64,000 nucleotides of DNA. Origin: Daldinia sp. FL1419. Taxonomy: Eukaryota; Ascomycota; Sordariomycetes; Xylariales; Hypoxylaceae. Numbering within the stretch: position 1 is the stretch's first letter; each line of letters begins with the position of its first letter. Location: the NCBI GenBank assembly GCA_025201765.1, contig MU623381.1, positions 186,001-250,000 on the forward strand, in the 5' to 3' direction. Made by a program: the position numbers and the translations under genes. The notes beneath the pieces are model-generated. The model was given only the letters and a program-made list of their open reading frames with translations, ran no database searches and had not been told where the DNA came from. Positions 32,527 to 45,186 of this stretch are shown in pieces.

Positions 32527-35500
32527 GAGTCCAGATGGTGATTATCAGATTATCAAGAACGCGATTGAGGTCCCTACGAAAAAATGATTCGATATCGACC
32601 TAGGAAAGACGCGAAGGAAGCTTGGGCGCATCAACGACGCATCGTTGAGCTCGACAGATAGTAAGGCTAGATGTGTGGCTGGAGGTCGTGGCTGCTTCTA
32701 TGAATTGATGGTGTTGTTGATGATCGCGGCAAAGCGCGTTCGAAATGCTGATCTTTTTTAATTTATTTTTTTTTAATTTTTTTTTAATTTTTTTTCCTTT
32801 CCTAATACAAACAAGTAATGATTATACCAATCCAAAGATTAGGTATTTCTTTTCGTCGACAGGAAATGGTAAGTGAACAATATAATTGCACTGAGTTGCG
32901 CGGGTAGAGGTTCGGCAGGTTAACAGTGTGTAAGTGGACGACTGAGCCGCAAAGACGAGATGGTAGGTTGTGGATGAGCAAGAAGAAAGGTGCTTGGGGG
33001 GGAATATCAAATTGTGGTGGTGCAGGCGCAGGTGGCAGTGGGAAGGGGAAAAAGAGGCGGAGGCGGCGGCAAGTTCCAGTTTATTGGCGCTGATGCGTGT
33101 CGGAATTATTTTCGCTCGGCCTAGCTTGGTCATCCCGCACTGTAGCCTAAGTACCGTTTTGGTACTTCCATACAGCAATGGATCGAGCTAGGTACAATAC
33201 TTACCCGACCAGGTACAGTGCAGGTGCATCGGGCAGTCCATAAGTACAGAGGCTCCCGTCAACTTTAGTAGTCGAGGTAGTTGCATGTGTATGTACATCC
33301 ATACAATGTATAACTAATACAAACACTTACTTAAAATTATGTAGTTACGTTTAGTACATTCGGTAAGCTTAGTTACAGATACTACATACATGGTTAAAAA
33401 GTAGGTACCAAATATTTTAAACATAGGAAAACTCAAAGAGATAGTAATATTATAATATTACTACCTATCAGCTTCTTATTAAAATGATGTCGAATATGCC
33501 ATACATAGACCAGTAAGTGTAAGTAGGAGCTTATACCATTAACCCGTACATGTAACCTGTGGGTACCTTCATGTGGGTGTGGCAGTATAACCTGACCTAG
33601 TAAGTAGGTAGTCATCATCAGAATGCGTATTTCGTCTGTAGCAGATTTGTCGATGCGTAGTTCGCCTCGCTTAAGGATAACTATGCAAATACCTAAACTC
33701 TTTGTCCTCAGCAGCAGACGAATGATAAACAAGTAGGTTAGGTAGGTGGGCAAAAGATTTGCACGTATCTAAGCTGACTTGCATGTACCCAGGTATGTAA
33801 GTATATACTATGTAAGAGTTCCAAGGCTATTTACATCCTTATGTGGCTTGAAAGCGCTTGGGCTTTGTTTCGTGGATTGTGGAACGGACATCCACCAAGG
33901 ACAAAGATCGATCACTATACAAATCTGGACTTTGAAGACAGTGGTCTTGAGCCCCAGGTTGCAACTAGAACATGTCAAGGTTTCAGAAATCTGCTAAGAG
34001 CTTCCAATTATTTGAATATAACCCCTAGGATGCACCCTCAGACAACGTTTAGGTGATGTCCTCTTAGTGGAGCGAGGGCTGAATGGGCTGGGTGGCTGGC
34101 TGATGAATAAAACTGACAGGTTACTTCCAAACACGTCCGTGGCTGGTTTGATCTAAGCCAATAGCGTCATCAATCCCAGATTAGAAAGGTACAACCAGCG
34201 CTTGCGGCTTGCAGCAAGCTTGTAGTTGATGTACATAGTATTTAAGTACCGTGTGCGTATGGTAGAGAGTACCACCGCCAGGTTGTCTCCGCGGCAGATC
34301 TTACATTACAAATTGGAAAAGATCTGACCAATATTTTTTGACATGAAAATCGGGCTGGCAACATATTAACTTATGAAGACAAACTCTATAGGTTGACTAG
34401 TTGATTACCTGCGTAAATGCGCATAAATTTCATTTCGTCAAATATAATGCATATATATCAGCTGCTTGAGGAGCTACCTATGTACTAATAAATACCTATC
34501 GTACGTAAATTAAGTTAAGTACCTGCTGTAGATTAGGTTTGGGGATGGGCAGGTAGGTAAGTTTGTGAGTAGAGTTATTAGGTAGAACGCTTGTCCGCCC
34601 TTTGATGATGTGGTTACCATTCCTGCCGTTTCTTTCCTTACAAACCCACACCAGCTATTCCCTTCTTCTAATAAGTCAGAAATTGTCTAACTAGTTACCA
34701 ATTAGAAACTACCAGGGCTCTTAACTGCCTACTTAGGTAGGTACATACCTAGGCAACTCAGCCTAGGTTCTTCTAAGCCCACCCCCAAATTTGTCTACGT
34801 CTACATTTAATCGCGTACCTACACCGAATTTTGAGAAGGAAAAAAAAAGAAAGAAAAAAAAGGAGCCGGACATCCGGGATGTTCAACGAACTCCTATCAC
34901 CCAGAATAATTACTGCCATCTTCGGGACATCAACCGAAACTCTCTAAGTCCCGCTACAGATGTTCTAAACAGTAGAACATACATGCCTAGAAGCTAGAAG
35001 TCAGATGCTGTTGGTGTCAAGCCAGCAAGCAAATTCTCGTCATCGTATGCATCTTCGTCACCTATATCCTGCAATAACATACATACATATCTGGACAGTC
35101 TAACATGTCCTATTACACACTTCGCCTAGCCAAATTGTAACCCCACAGTTGCCAAGTCCTTCTTGAATCGCCAAAAGCGGTCAGATACTCCACTAGTCCC
35201 GTCCAAATCGGGAGCTCCACGGATCATCGATGCTCGTGATGATGGATGGAGCCAACCACTTGTTTGGGCCGCCATGGAATAGCCAGCGCTCTTAACCAAG
35301 AAAAAAAAAAAAAAAAAAAGGGATGAGTTTACGGACGTTTGAACGGCTGGCTAAAGCAGCAATGTAACATCTCGCAATGTGGCTCCCATTGCAGACATAA
35401 AATTCAAGAGCAACTCTCTAGCCTCACCCAGCAAGGGCACGTCCGCCCTCATGCAACTCCAAAAATGTATCGTCGAGCCTCAATAATAGATGACGTCCAG

Positions 35501-36289
35501 TTCTGATCCACTATGTGCCAACCCAACTTCAGTCTTCAATACAGATACGGGTGCATACCTGGTAGGTTAGGTAGCTACAGTGCAGCACATGTTGACACCT
35601 CATTTTTACGTACCAGATAAGCAACAACACGGACGGGGTCGGCGAATAGTTGCCCGCGAGAAGACCGCACGTTCCGTATTTCCCGGTCACGTCACCGAGG
35701 CTTACCCCAATCGTGAGCCCAAATTGCTATCTCTATTTTAGATGTTCAGGTGTCCTGCCAGGTTCCAGATAACAGATAATAAAGCCAACATTGGAATGCA
35801 ATTGATAAAGACTAACGAAATATAAAACATAAGCGATCTGCGGTGTTACTCATCCTTCATAAACTAACATCCCAAAATGGCATTGGTTACTCCGGAGACG
35901 CCGTCTCAAGAGACCTTTACTCGATCCCTTTTGCGGAGCTTCCACAATGCACTAATAACCAGAAATATAAATGCCATCGAGCGCACCGGCGACCCAGGCT
36001 TGCTAGGCTTGCCAGGCATGATGTGCACTAGACACTTCACCAACGATATAGAATTTGCCATCGGCGGCTGGCCGAGTTAGGCAGGGGTATAAGCTGCTAA
36101 ACTGCCCCGGACCAAATACACTCGCGCAAAGGCGCCGGCCATGTTAGGGTCTCCCGTCCACGAATATGAAGGTGCGCTCACGTAGGCGGCCTTGATTTCA
36201 CCGTACGTTACATGCCGTGAGTGTAGTTTAGCCCAAGTCAGGTAGTATTAGGTCAACGGACTCTTTTCTCGCCAATTAATGATTCAAGA
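32527..36289. other. gene-poor AT-rich region
   Basis: Starts with the upstream region of the C2H2 gene, including the T/A tract at 32753-32800. The rest has no supported gene. Notable are an A19 run at about 35301-35319 and motif blocks at 34550-34557 and 34729-34767. A 67-codon ATG frame at 35877-36080 (start MALVTPETPSQETF) is preceded by promoter-like AT-rich DNA; I cannot assign it and it may be a relic. Confidence 0.5.
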
Positions 36290-37155
36290 CACCTTACATC
36301 CTGTGACCAAGTATATGATGCCAACGCTTGTTATCAGTATCCTTTAGGTTATATGACGGATATACACAAAAGTGCACGAAGGCAAGTCGATTGAGGTAAC
36401 GCCAACGTATCTGGCGGTCCTTGATCAAACAAGTTGGTCGACATGTTTTGGGTCTCCATCTACTGAGGTAGAGAAGAAAGTCATACTTGCGCAATTTACC
36501 GTCCGGTCCGCCTCGCCTGGGAAATTCCCGGGTACTAAGATCGTCCACAGTCATCAGTTTTCTAAAGCCGGTCTCGAAGTTCTTTTCTAGAGCTTTCTTA
36601 TAGGGGCCAAAGGCATCATTCAGAAAATTCGGTACATTGTCGACGGTGTCATCTAATACGCAACCGCCATTTTCCTTGTCGACACGGCCATTTTTAAAGA
36701 AGCGACTATATAGCAGGCAGGGACAGTTATCTCCACCATCCAAATAATAAGGAATTAAAGGTATCCCGATACGAGCGAAGAGGTCGAAGGTAAGATTCAT
36801 GCTCGGGATCTTAGGATATCGCGCAGCACCAATATCATAGTAGCCACGCGGCTCTTCACTGCATTTATAGGTACCTAGCTATATACGCGACCGCCGACCG
36901 GAGGTCTAGCCTCCAGAATATCGTATGTTGGGTAAGGGATTTTCAAGTAATCTAAAAGCATTGCGATGTGTAGGCCGCTCGAGTTTACACCGGTCAATTC
37001 TTCTTTGGACGATTATCGCGCAATGTTTGGGTCTTCTGGTAGATTAGGTATCATAGGTAAATCCCATGGAGTAATCGGTGGCGAGAATAAGTTATTGTTC
37101 TTTGAAGCGAGCTCGTCGAGTTCGGCCGCGAGTTTCTCTCGAACCAGCCGTTAAG
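36290..37155 (-). pseudogene. broken L-amino-acid oxidase-like flavoenzyme
   Basis: Minus-strand relic of a flavin monoamine/L-amino-acid oxidase. From 37150 the frame reads RLVREKLAAELDELA, then SPPITPWDLPMIP, and meets TAA at 37013-37015. It continues GVNSSGLHIAMLL and ILEARPPVGGRVY, the remains of the FAD-binding Rossmann region, to a TAG at 36875-36877. After a frameshift the next frame gives YYDIGAARYPKIPSM, GIPLIPYYLDGGDNCPC, DNVPNFLNDAFGPYKKALE and STREFPRRGG, matching the family order. A second frameshift near 36455 separates this from METQNMSTNLFDQ, also a family signature. Beyond 36300 nothing is recognisable, so at least half the enzyme is missing. Both stops could come from CAA/CAG codons by C-to-T change, as in repeat-induced point mutation. 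Clearly non-functional. Confidence 0.8.
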
Positions 37156-40100
37156 CCCAGAGCCCAGAGCCAGGATCAAAACTTTTGATGCTCGTTTTAT
37201 CTAAAACTAGGGGGCTTAAGTTGTATAAAGACATTGATCATATCGGGGGGCATTCTGGTTAGTCTTGGTGCGCTTTAAGGTATGTTGGTATAATGAATCC
37301 AGGAACTTAATAGTGTAGTATATCCAGAGTGAAACGTGTGAGTATGATCATAACTCTCGGGGTATATATAATACATCTAATACACGTGATGTCCTCCGGT
37401 ATACCATACCTATTATCGCATTTACAACCGATGTGAAATTTCATCTACGAGCCGAAAAAGTGAGTCAGATTGTGTGTACCTACAACTAATTCACCTAGCA
37501 GGCGTCAAAGACATAGACATACAGCCCGCCCTTACCATAGCAGCCGAACAATCTCTTGCCATTTTCACATCCTACCGCTAACCTCGCATAAATTTGCCTC
37601 AATTAATCCCCCATTACGCGGTACATACGTGTCCGTTTCTGAATCTCAGCCCAAACTATAAGCGCTTCATATTCTATTCACTCGAGGCCTTTGGCGAAGT
37701 TGGGAGTATCTGACAATTAATTCTCCTCATTTCATAGTATGTCCGACGTTCACAACTAATTCTTCATATCTACGAGCCAGTATAGGTAACCGATTCTTAA
37801 AAGGTAATCATTCCAAACTACGCAAGTAGGGATTGCTCATAGTATAAGATTAGAAGTATTCTATAAAGAATCTGTATATCATAAGCTAGTTCTGTAGCAA
37901 TATGATCTTCATTGAACTAACTGCTTGCCCTGGACATATAATAGGGGCTTGACCTCCCTACTACCCTATAACGTGCTTTTCAACCTGACAAAGACTTAAC
38001 AATAGACTTTAGGAGGATCTGTTAGTTTACGGTAATTAGTGCATAGTAGTATAGTCAATCTAGACATACGTCAAAGATGAGGATTTTTTGGCGTCTAGCT
38101 AGTATAGACACTGGAAATCGTCCTGGCTACCTATTTATCACACAATCTTATGATATATGTTATGATTGTTGAGTGTCTAAATTACCTATAGTATCGGGTT
38201 CAATACGAACGTATAGTTCATAGCATATACACATTCCAAGATACTAAAGGTTAGGTATGATAACTATCCGGGTGTCGAATCCAGTAACACCTGGCTTTCT
38301 AACCTCCTATGAGGGCGCTGTGCGCCTCTTATATACTTAGTGCACTCCTATATCTCTTTCTTGCCGGCTTATATATTAACACTAGACCATATAGCGGGAT
38401 GGAACTGAAGTTTATGAGATGTTAATTCTTACGCTGCAAAGATTCACAAACCACCTACGTAGGTATCTATGAGATGCTAAGGCTATACCCACCAACGCCA
38501 TCGGGACGTTACCTGTAAACCCTACTTCATTATTAGCATAATATTAGAGCGGAATGTTGGAGCATGAGTAATGATTTGGGAACTACAATACCTTCGCTTA
38601 TGTGGAGGTTGTAGGAAATCTTCTCGATTCATAATTTTGCTCTACGTTTAGTTCCAGACCACATACAAGACATCTTACGGAGCGACACCAGACGGTCTTA
38701 GATATTTTCGTACTGGAGGGCGAAAATCGCCTACATATCCCAGGGCCGATGTAATAGGCTCTATATAAGAACGCTTACTTACAAGTATTGCCTAGCTAAA
38801 CTGTAGCGGGGGCGGATAACCCTACTAGCCATTATACTACCGCCGAGACCTATCTTTGCGTCTTTACCTATCGAAGCAACAGGTCATCTATAGCTTCCTT
38901 TCATCATACGTTCTGTATGCACTCTTGACCGGGCTATCTTTCATCCTGCCAGGTAGACTGGAGTGTTTGCAGCAGAGACGCTATCCCTCATATCAAGCTT
39001 AAATAAGATTTAATAACGCCCATATCATGCCACTTCTCATATAGATGGCATAGCACAGCGCGTGGGACTTTGTTCAGAGACCCTAAAATAACTGACCAGA
39101 TATTGTCATGCCATAACCCGAAGTTTGATGCAGATCATTGCATGCTTGCTGCGTTCTTCAAAGGGCTTTGTGAATCCGACTTGATGGGTACCAGCGGCAA
39201 AATAGGCTCATGACGGAAGCCTGCATACTGTAAGTGAACATGACTCATGCGCGTAACACTTCCAGCCCAATTATAGGCATTCAACGTCTGTTTGCAATGG
39301 CAGCTGTAGTGGCAAGCCGCGAAATATTGCTTATTACTCCTATCTATTGCAGCTTCGCTTAGCTCTGGGGGAACCGATCTTTAGGGTTGCTGGATCTTTC
39401 AACTACCCGGACATTGGATTAATGTAGTGAGACGTCTAAATATAGGTTGATATCGAGGATGGGTATTGTGGTGTCTATACGTTTACGGAGCCGTTAACAA
39501 TGATACGTATACTTCCTTTGTAGTGGTACTATAAATTCCTATTGCTCAGCCCAACGACCTAGCACTGGACATCCTCGTTCCCTTCTAAAGGCTGTGTTAA
39601 ATCTATTATGCTGTGTAGCTTCGGACCTGAGGCAAGGGAGTCGGGGGGGACCGGTGTTGACAGGTTACATAATACGTGGGAGAAGAAGATTGGGCCTTTA
39701 AAAGCCTCGAATGGCATACCAATAGACTGGTCTTTCGGCCCGTTATTCATAAACGCACCTACACCTAGGTAGTCTGTACGGTATGGAGGAGATATGGACC
39801 TGTGGATAGAGAATCCCCATGGGAATGCCGACCATAACAATAGCAACCAAAGAAACCTAATTGATCAGCGCCGTCTAGAGTCTACAAGTGCTTACTTTAG
39901 GGTTGGTAAGATGCCAATCTTTGTGTGCATCGATGGAAGTCCCAAAGGAACAACGGATGACGGGATGAGATTCGGCACTAGCAGGGAGTTGTATTTACTT
40001 GGAATGAAGATCAGCCAGCGGATCGATCTTTAGTAAGGGTCGAATCAAGAAAGGGGATAAATGCCAGAGAAATTCCAGCCAGTAAGAGCCAAGCTACCCC

Positions 40101-41807
40101 TGGTCATCAGTCCCGAAATTGCTGCAATTAAAAGCAAGAGAACAGACGCGCAACCTATCCACAAGTGGTATGTGCAAAGGAGATCTGGATCGAACTGTTA
40201 GCCCATCTTATTCTTGATTAGGTATTCACCCACAACTGTAATCCGTGGAAACCTTTTTTTCTTTCTTTCTTTTCTGTAAGTGCCTTGGTTGTGCTCCATT
40301 TGCTTTTGTTAAATGGTTAAATTACCCACAATATCTGGGTGAACTGGTGTGATACACGTACGTTAGGCCATTTGACCATGATACGGACTGAAAGCAAAGG
40401 ATTGCAATTAAACGATTTGAACATGGTAATAGACATAGACGCACGAACGGATATATATATATATAAAAGAATATCCCATCGGAGCGTACTGTGTAGTGAG
40501 CCAGCCGTTCAAGCCGCTATTAGCTAAAGAATTAGTAGCTAAAGGGTAGTTCAAAAGGAGTGAACGGAATATAAAAGGGAGAAATGCGGAAACTTGAATT
40601 GCATGTTCACTTCACGGTGCCGACGGCAATGTTGCTGTCGTCATCGAGCTATGCGGTCTTTCGGAACTTGCCAACTAGTGAAGTAGGCCTACCGTGAAGC
40701 ATGAAATCCCCCATCATGAAAGTTCGTATTGCTCGTTGTCGGTGATAAGAACCTGTATTTTTTTATTTAACTATCTTTTTATATAAGATGATGCCGGGTA
40801 CTGGGCGGCATAGCCACGCATGCAAGTTTTAAACTTGGCTTTGTAGATGGTCTGGGAATTCAATGGTGTCGAAGGGTTTGTTGTAAAAAAGAAAAGTACC
40901 TACTTGGGTAAACTGCGTGGCACCCCCATGGTCAAATTTGCCCTGCACTATGTACACTAGATATAATCCCTGTACAACGTTGCTGTACTTACCATGCTAA
41001 GTTATGGTAATTTCCAGCAGGAATCGAAATAGTGCTCCGTACCTTGCATTAGTGGGCGTGTAGTGGGGTATGCAATGGCCATCGTTGGTCGAGCATTGGC
41101 CATCCCCTCATACTGTTACACTGCCACTTTTTACCGATTCCAGTTAGTGTTTACATATAATTGGTTGGACTGGTTGGACTGGTTGAATCTGGACCACCCC
41201 CGGAGGAAGGACCCGCCGTGGTACTTGGTGTATCTGCTTCTCCCCCCTAAACCTCCTGTCTCCCTGCAAACAATTAATTTCACTCGTCTCCCTCCATCTC
41301 TTGTGAAATCCTCATTGTTTCCCTTTCCATCGCGCCGTCTTCCAACTGAGAGTTAATCCACTCTCTACCACATTCCTTTGGACCGCAATTACGCTCGTTA
41401 CATACGCCGCTGCGATAAAAACAAACTCAACGATCTAACATATCTAATACTTGGCATTCCTCGTTTTCAGTTATTATCTTGATCAGCAATTGAGAAGTTT
41501 TGTGCGCAATTTCAATTCAATCAGTAAGTGCCAGTGCGTTGATGTGTTGGACTTATCGTCACTTCGTCATAGAGTGCACAGCTTGAATTACAACCTACCA
41601 CTTTAACACAATATTGTCGCACGAAAACTTCCCCTCGATCTCACAAGCGCTCTGTTCCCCTTGGATACCAATCCTGGATACAGCTGTCATATCTTTTCCT
41701 AGTAGTTACGCTAACAATGATTCTGTTCAGAAGTGTGATTCCAAGCCACAACTATCAAACTTGATAATACCAATTAAGAAGCATTAACCGGGTTAACTTC
41801 AACAAAC
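37156..41807. other. gene-poor region and SUN-gene promoter
   Basis: No supported gene. It is AT-rich to about 39.5 kb. A minus-strand open frame at 39559-39846 encodes FMNNGPKDQSIGMPFEAFKG and looks protein-like but matches nothing I know; its upstream frame has stops, so a relic is possible. There is a pyrimidine tract near 40257-40275 and a triple GGTTGGACT tandem at 41161-41185. The last kilobase, pyrimidine-rich, is the probable promoter and long leader of the SUN-family gene. Confidence 0.5.
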
Positions 41808-43110
41808 ATGAAGGCTACTGTATTGAACCTTGCCGTTGCGGCATCCTTTGCTGCTGGTGCGGCTGCTCAGCCCCACCACCATGGCCACCATCACCACAAG
41901 AAGCACGTCCAGGCTGAGAAGCGCGAGGTTGAAACTACTTACGTTCCTGCTACCGTTACTCAGTACGTGTTGAACGATGAGGTAGTAGGCGCCGATGAGG
42001 CCAAGGACGGTATCGACAAGGGTCTCTACGTTGTTGTTGGCGAGACCACCCCTACTTTCACCCCTCCCCCCCCTCCTGCTGTTACTAGCAGCTCGTCCTC
42101 TAAGAACGACGCAGTCTTCATCCAGAAGGTTACCTCTAGCTCTTCGTCTTCTGCCCCCCCTACCACGACTTCTTCCGCCCCTGCTGCGACCTCTTCGAGC
42201 TCCGACTCCACTGGGTACGCCACCGGTATCGATGCTGATTTCCCTGATGGCAAAATCAAGTGCGACCACTTTCCCGAGGAGTATGGTGCTGTTCCGCTTA
42301 AGTGGCTTGGCCTCGGTGGCTGGAGTGGTCTCCAATTCACGCCTAGTTATAAGTTTGGCGATCTCTCCATTAGCTTCATCGAGACGGGTGTGAAGGGCAT
42401 GATGAAGAAGACTGGATTCTACTCGTACGCTTGCCCTGAAGGATACGTCAAGTCTCAATGGCCTTCAGCTCAGGGAAGCACCAAGCAGTCCGTAGGTGGT
42501 TTATACTGCAACTCCGACGGCTATCTCGAGCTTAGCCGACCCGAATCCAAGAGACTTTGCGAACCTGGTGTCCCCGGTATTACCATCAACAACAAGATGG
42601 AGAAGAACGTGGCTATTTGCCGTACTGACTACCCCGGTATTGAGGCTATGGTTATCCCCGTAGACGCCCAGCCTGGGGCTGTCCGCCAGTTGGCCAACAT
42701 CGAATCCGATGACTACTACCGCTGGGACAACAAGGCCACTACTCTTCAGTACTATGTCAACCAGCCTGGTGTCTCAGTTGAGGATGGATGTGTTTGGGAC
42801 TGCGCTGAGGACCACGACGAGTGTGGCAACTGGGCTCCTACCATCTTAGGTGTTGGCAAGTCTAGCGATGGTAACACCTACATCTCTCTATTCCCCAACC
42901 TACCCACCAGCGATGCCAAGCCTAAGATGAACATCAACATCACTGGTGATGTCAGCATTGCCTGCTACTTCCAGGATGGTGAATACGCCGTTAGTGACAA
43001 GGGATGCACGGTAAGTTTACTTATTCATGTTTATTTATGTTCTTAGCTAACCAGTCCAGACCACCATCCCTAGCGGTGGTAAGGCCGTCGTTACCTTTAC
43101 CGACGCTTAA
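41808..43110 (+). CDS. SUN-family secreted cell-wall protein (GH132, Sim1/Uth1-like)
   Basis: Two exons, 41808-43010 and 43060-43110, joined over a 49-nt GTAAGT...CAG intron (phase 0), give 417 aa. The nearer AG in CCAG at 43054 would shift the frame; the AG at 43058-43059 restores TTIPSGGKAVVTFTDA, the normal end. An N-terminal signal peptide (MKATVLNLAVAASFAAGAAA) is followed by a His-rich patch and a Kex2-type AEKR site. A Ser/Thr/Pro linker (about 85-145) leads to the SUN domain with FPEEYGAVPLKWLGLGGW, YSYACPEGYVKSQWP, GGLYCN, CEPG, and GCVWDC. The family acts in the cell wall on beta-glucan and in septation. Strongly biased codon use (C/T-ending) suggests high expression. Confidence 0.93.
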
Positions 43111-45186
43111 AGGGGTACAAGTGGGGAGTTATGTTCTGTTATACTGGTCTAGGTTTTATATTGCTTTCTAATGGATACTTGCCATATTCGGCCTCAGTAC
43201 GACACGATATCCAAGGCGTGTTTTGCCACGTAGGCGATGTGACGGATCTAAATTTTATTGTGTATATTTCTGGCTTTGCGGCCGGGTGACGCCGAGACAT
43301 GCCTTCACTTGCGATTTTGATCGCGTGTGGACGGGGTGTTGCCCGCGGGAATTGGAACTGCGAGGGGTTTTTTCAACATCCCAATGGCCGCCGCGAATCG
43401 ATGATTTGATGAGTGGATATGTTCCCTTATATTTACTCGTTACGATGTATTCTGTACAGAGCCTTCGACTAGTTTCCCTCAAGAGGAGTTTCTACACCTA
43501 AAGGGGTTGCCTTTCCTGGGCCGTAAGATATAGTGGATAGTGGATAGGGGGTCACGGGGGACGAGTGGATGGTGAGGTGGTATAGTGTGGGCGTACAGCT
43601 GGAGTGATATCGGAGGCATACTCTGTGGGCGTGGACTTGGTAGAACACGAGGCTCGGCACGGAGAATGAAATTTCTATAAAAACAAATTTAATTCTATTT
43701 GTTTTTCAACTATTGCGCTATCCCTCTAATATTGGCAAATCTTTGTCTAGGTCCTGTTTTGTTATTTCCTAGATGTTATCTTGTATGATTATCCTATATA
43801 TACCTACCTACCTATTGTCTGAATTTCACTCAGTATTGTCTGTGTCACATATCATTTATTCTGCGGCGATTGAGAAAGTGATGGTCGCTATGCTGCAGCA
43901 GTCTTTCAAGATATATTTGCATCAAGATATATATGAGTATGGAAACATTATTAAGTCTTCCCCAAGGTATCCCATAGTGAGGAATCGAATATGACGTACT
44001 ATGTAGGTTGATGATATTATATAAACGGAGACTTTGATTGTTGATAGGTCCCGACGTTTGAGGCTCTTTACTAGTTTCCGGATCCACATTCTGATAGCCT
44101 ATTTTACCTCGTAGGGCTGATCGAGACATGACTTTAGAGGAGATAACATATCATATAATTTACGTGATGGGATCGCAGAATGGCAACGGGACCTGTTGAT
44201 CTAGGAATAGTCCATTGAACCAGTGAACTTGAAGGGTCAATTAAATAAATTTAGCAGTCAATTTGAGGTGCTGACCAGTTGTAAGCGAGCCCTGACCTGC
44301 ATATCGTAAATGTGCCCCTGTAAATAAATTGCGTCATAGCCATGCAGGATTATAGTAGTTTGTCAGGTGTTTGTTTTTCTAGTGTATTAGTCCACAAGCA
44401 GACAGGCTTGCCGACAACCTAGCACAAGAGTCGATGTACGATCCTTTGTTGCATCGAATGCACCTACACCAGTATGCAGTGTAAATTCGCGCTTTTTTGG
44501 GTTACTCTATTGTGACATGCCGCGTTATTAAGAGAAAATAAAAAATCGGATGAGAGCACCACACCCGACGTCGCTCGATTTTTTTGTGCGTTGTGTAGTT
44601 CGTCTGTGTCCGTGTGTTATGATCTTCTTTGATAACTCATCCAACCACGAAATGTCATATTGCGGCTCCTGACAGCGATCATTGGATGAGGGGCTTGTGT
44701 TACTCGTAACGGAGCACCTCCCCGCGAAAGCTTGGCACATAACGTCAATTATCACATCTTCTTCCTCTCACTTGCCTTTTTCTGCGCATTTTTGCAAGGC
44801 AGGTACCTATGTACAATGCCTGGGTAAGCCTGGTAGGTATTTTTTTCTGGGGACGCTGAGGTTGAAAGCTCCGGCATTGGCGAATGACCTTCTGACCTGC
44901 CCCACCTTGTTTAGACTGGTGCGCTAAGCCTAGTTGCAAACTTGCAATAAGCTGGGGTTGGTTGGCTCTGTTTGCTTTTTAGCTTTATGCTGCCTTTTTA
45001 AGGTTTATGCTATGCTCGATTCACCAGCGATCGTCATGGAATAAGTATCCCGATATTTCCTTTCTTTCTTGAGCTTTTCCTTATTTTTTTTCCTACCTAC
45101 TCCGGTTTTGTTTTCCATCGTTGCACGAGTCCATAGTTCTTATAAAGGTGTTTTAATTATTTTCCATACTGGTTAGTTAAAACGCC
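43111..45186. other. intergenic
   Basis: 2.1 kb without a supported gene. It includes the SUN 3' region, a CCTACCTACC word at 43801-43812, motif-rich DNA at 44799-44840 (GGTACC and GGTAGGT words), and a pyrimidine-rich stretch (45058-45110) just upstream of the transporter gene. Short frames here overlap and lack conserved features. Confidence 0.6.

Noticed and set aside
35877..36080. 67-codon ATG frame with a promoter-like upstream region
   Set aside because: No homology recognised, no second exon found; left as an unassigned frame in a gene-poor region.
39559..39846. 95-codon minus-strand frame that looks protein-like
   Set aside because: It cannot be assigned to a family and the upstream frame has stops; not enough to call a gene.
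41799..42458. 219-codon minus-strand frame opposite the SUN gene
   Set aside because: Its Arg/Gly-rich sequence is the complement of the Ser/Thr/Pro linker of the SUN protein; no independent evidence.
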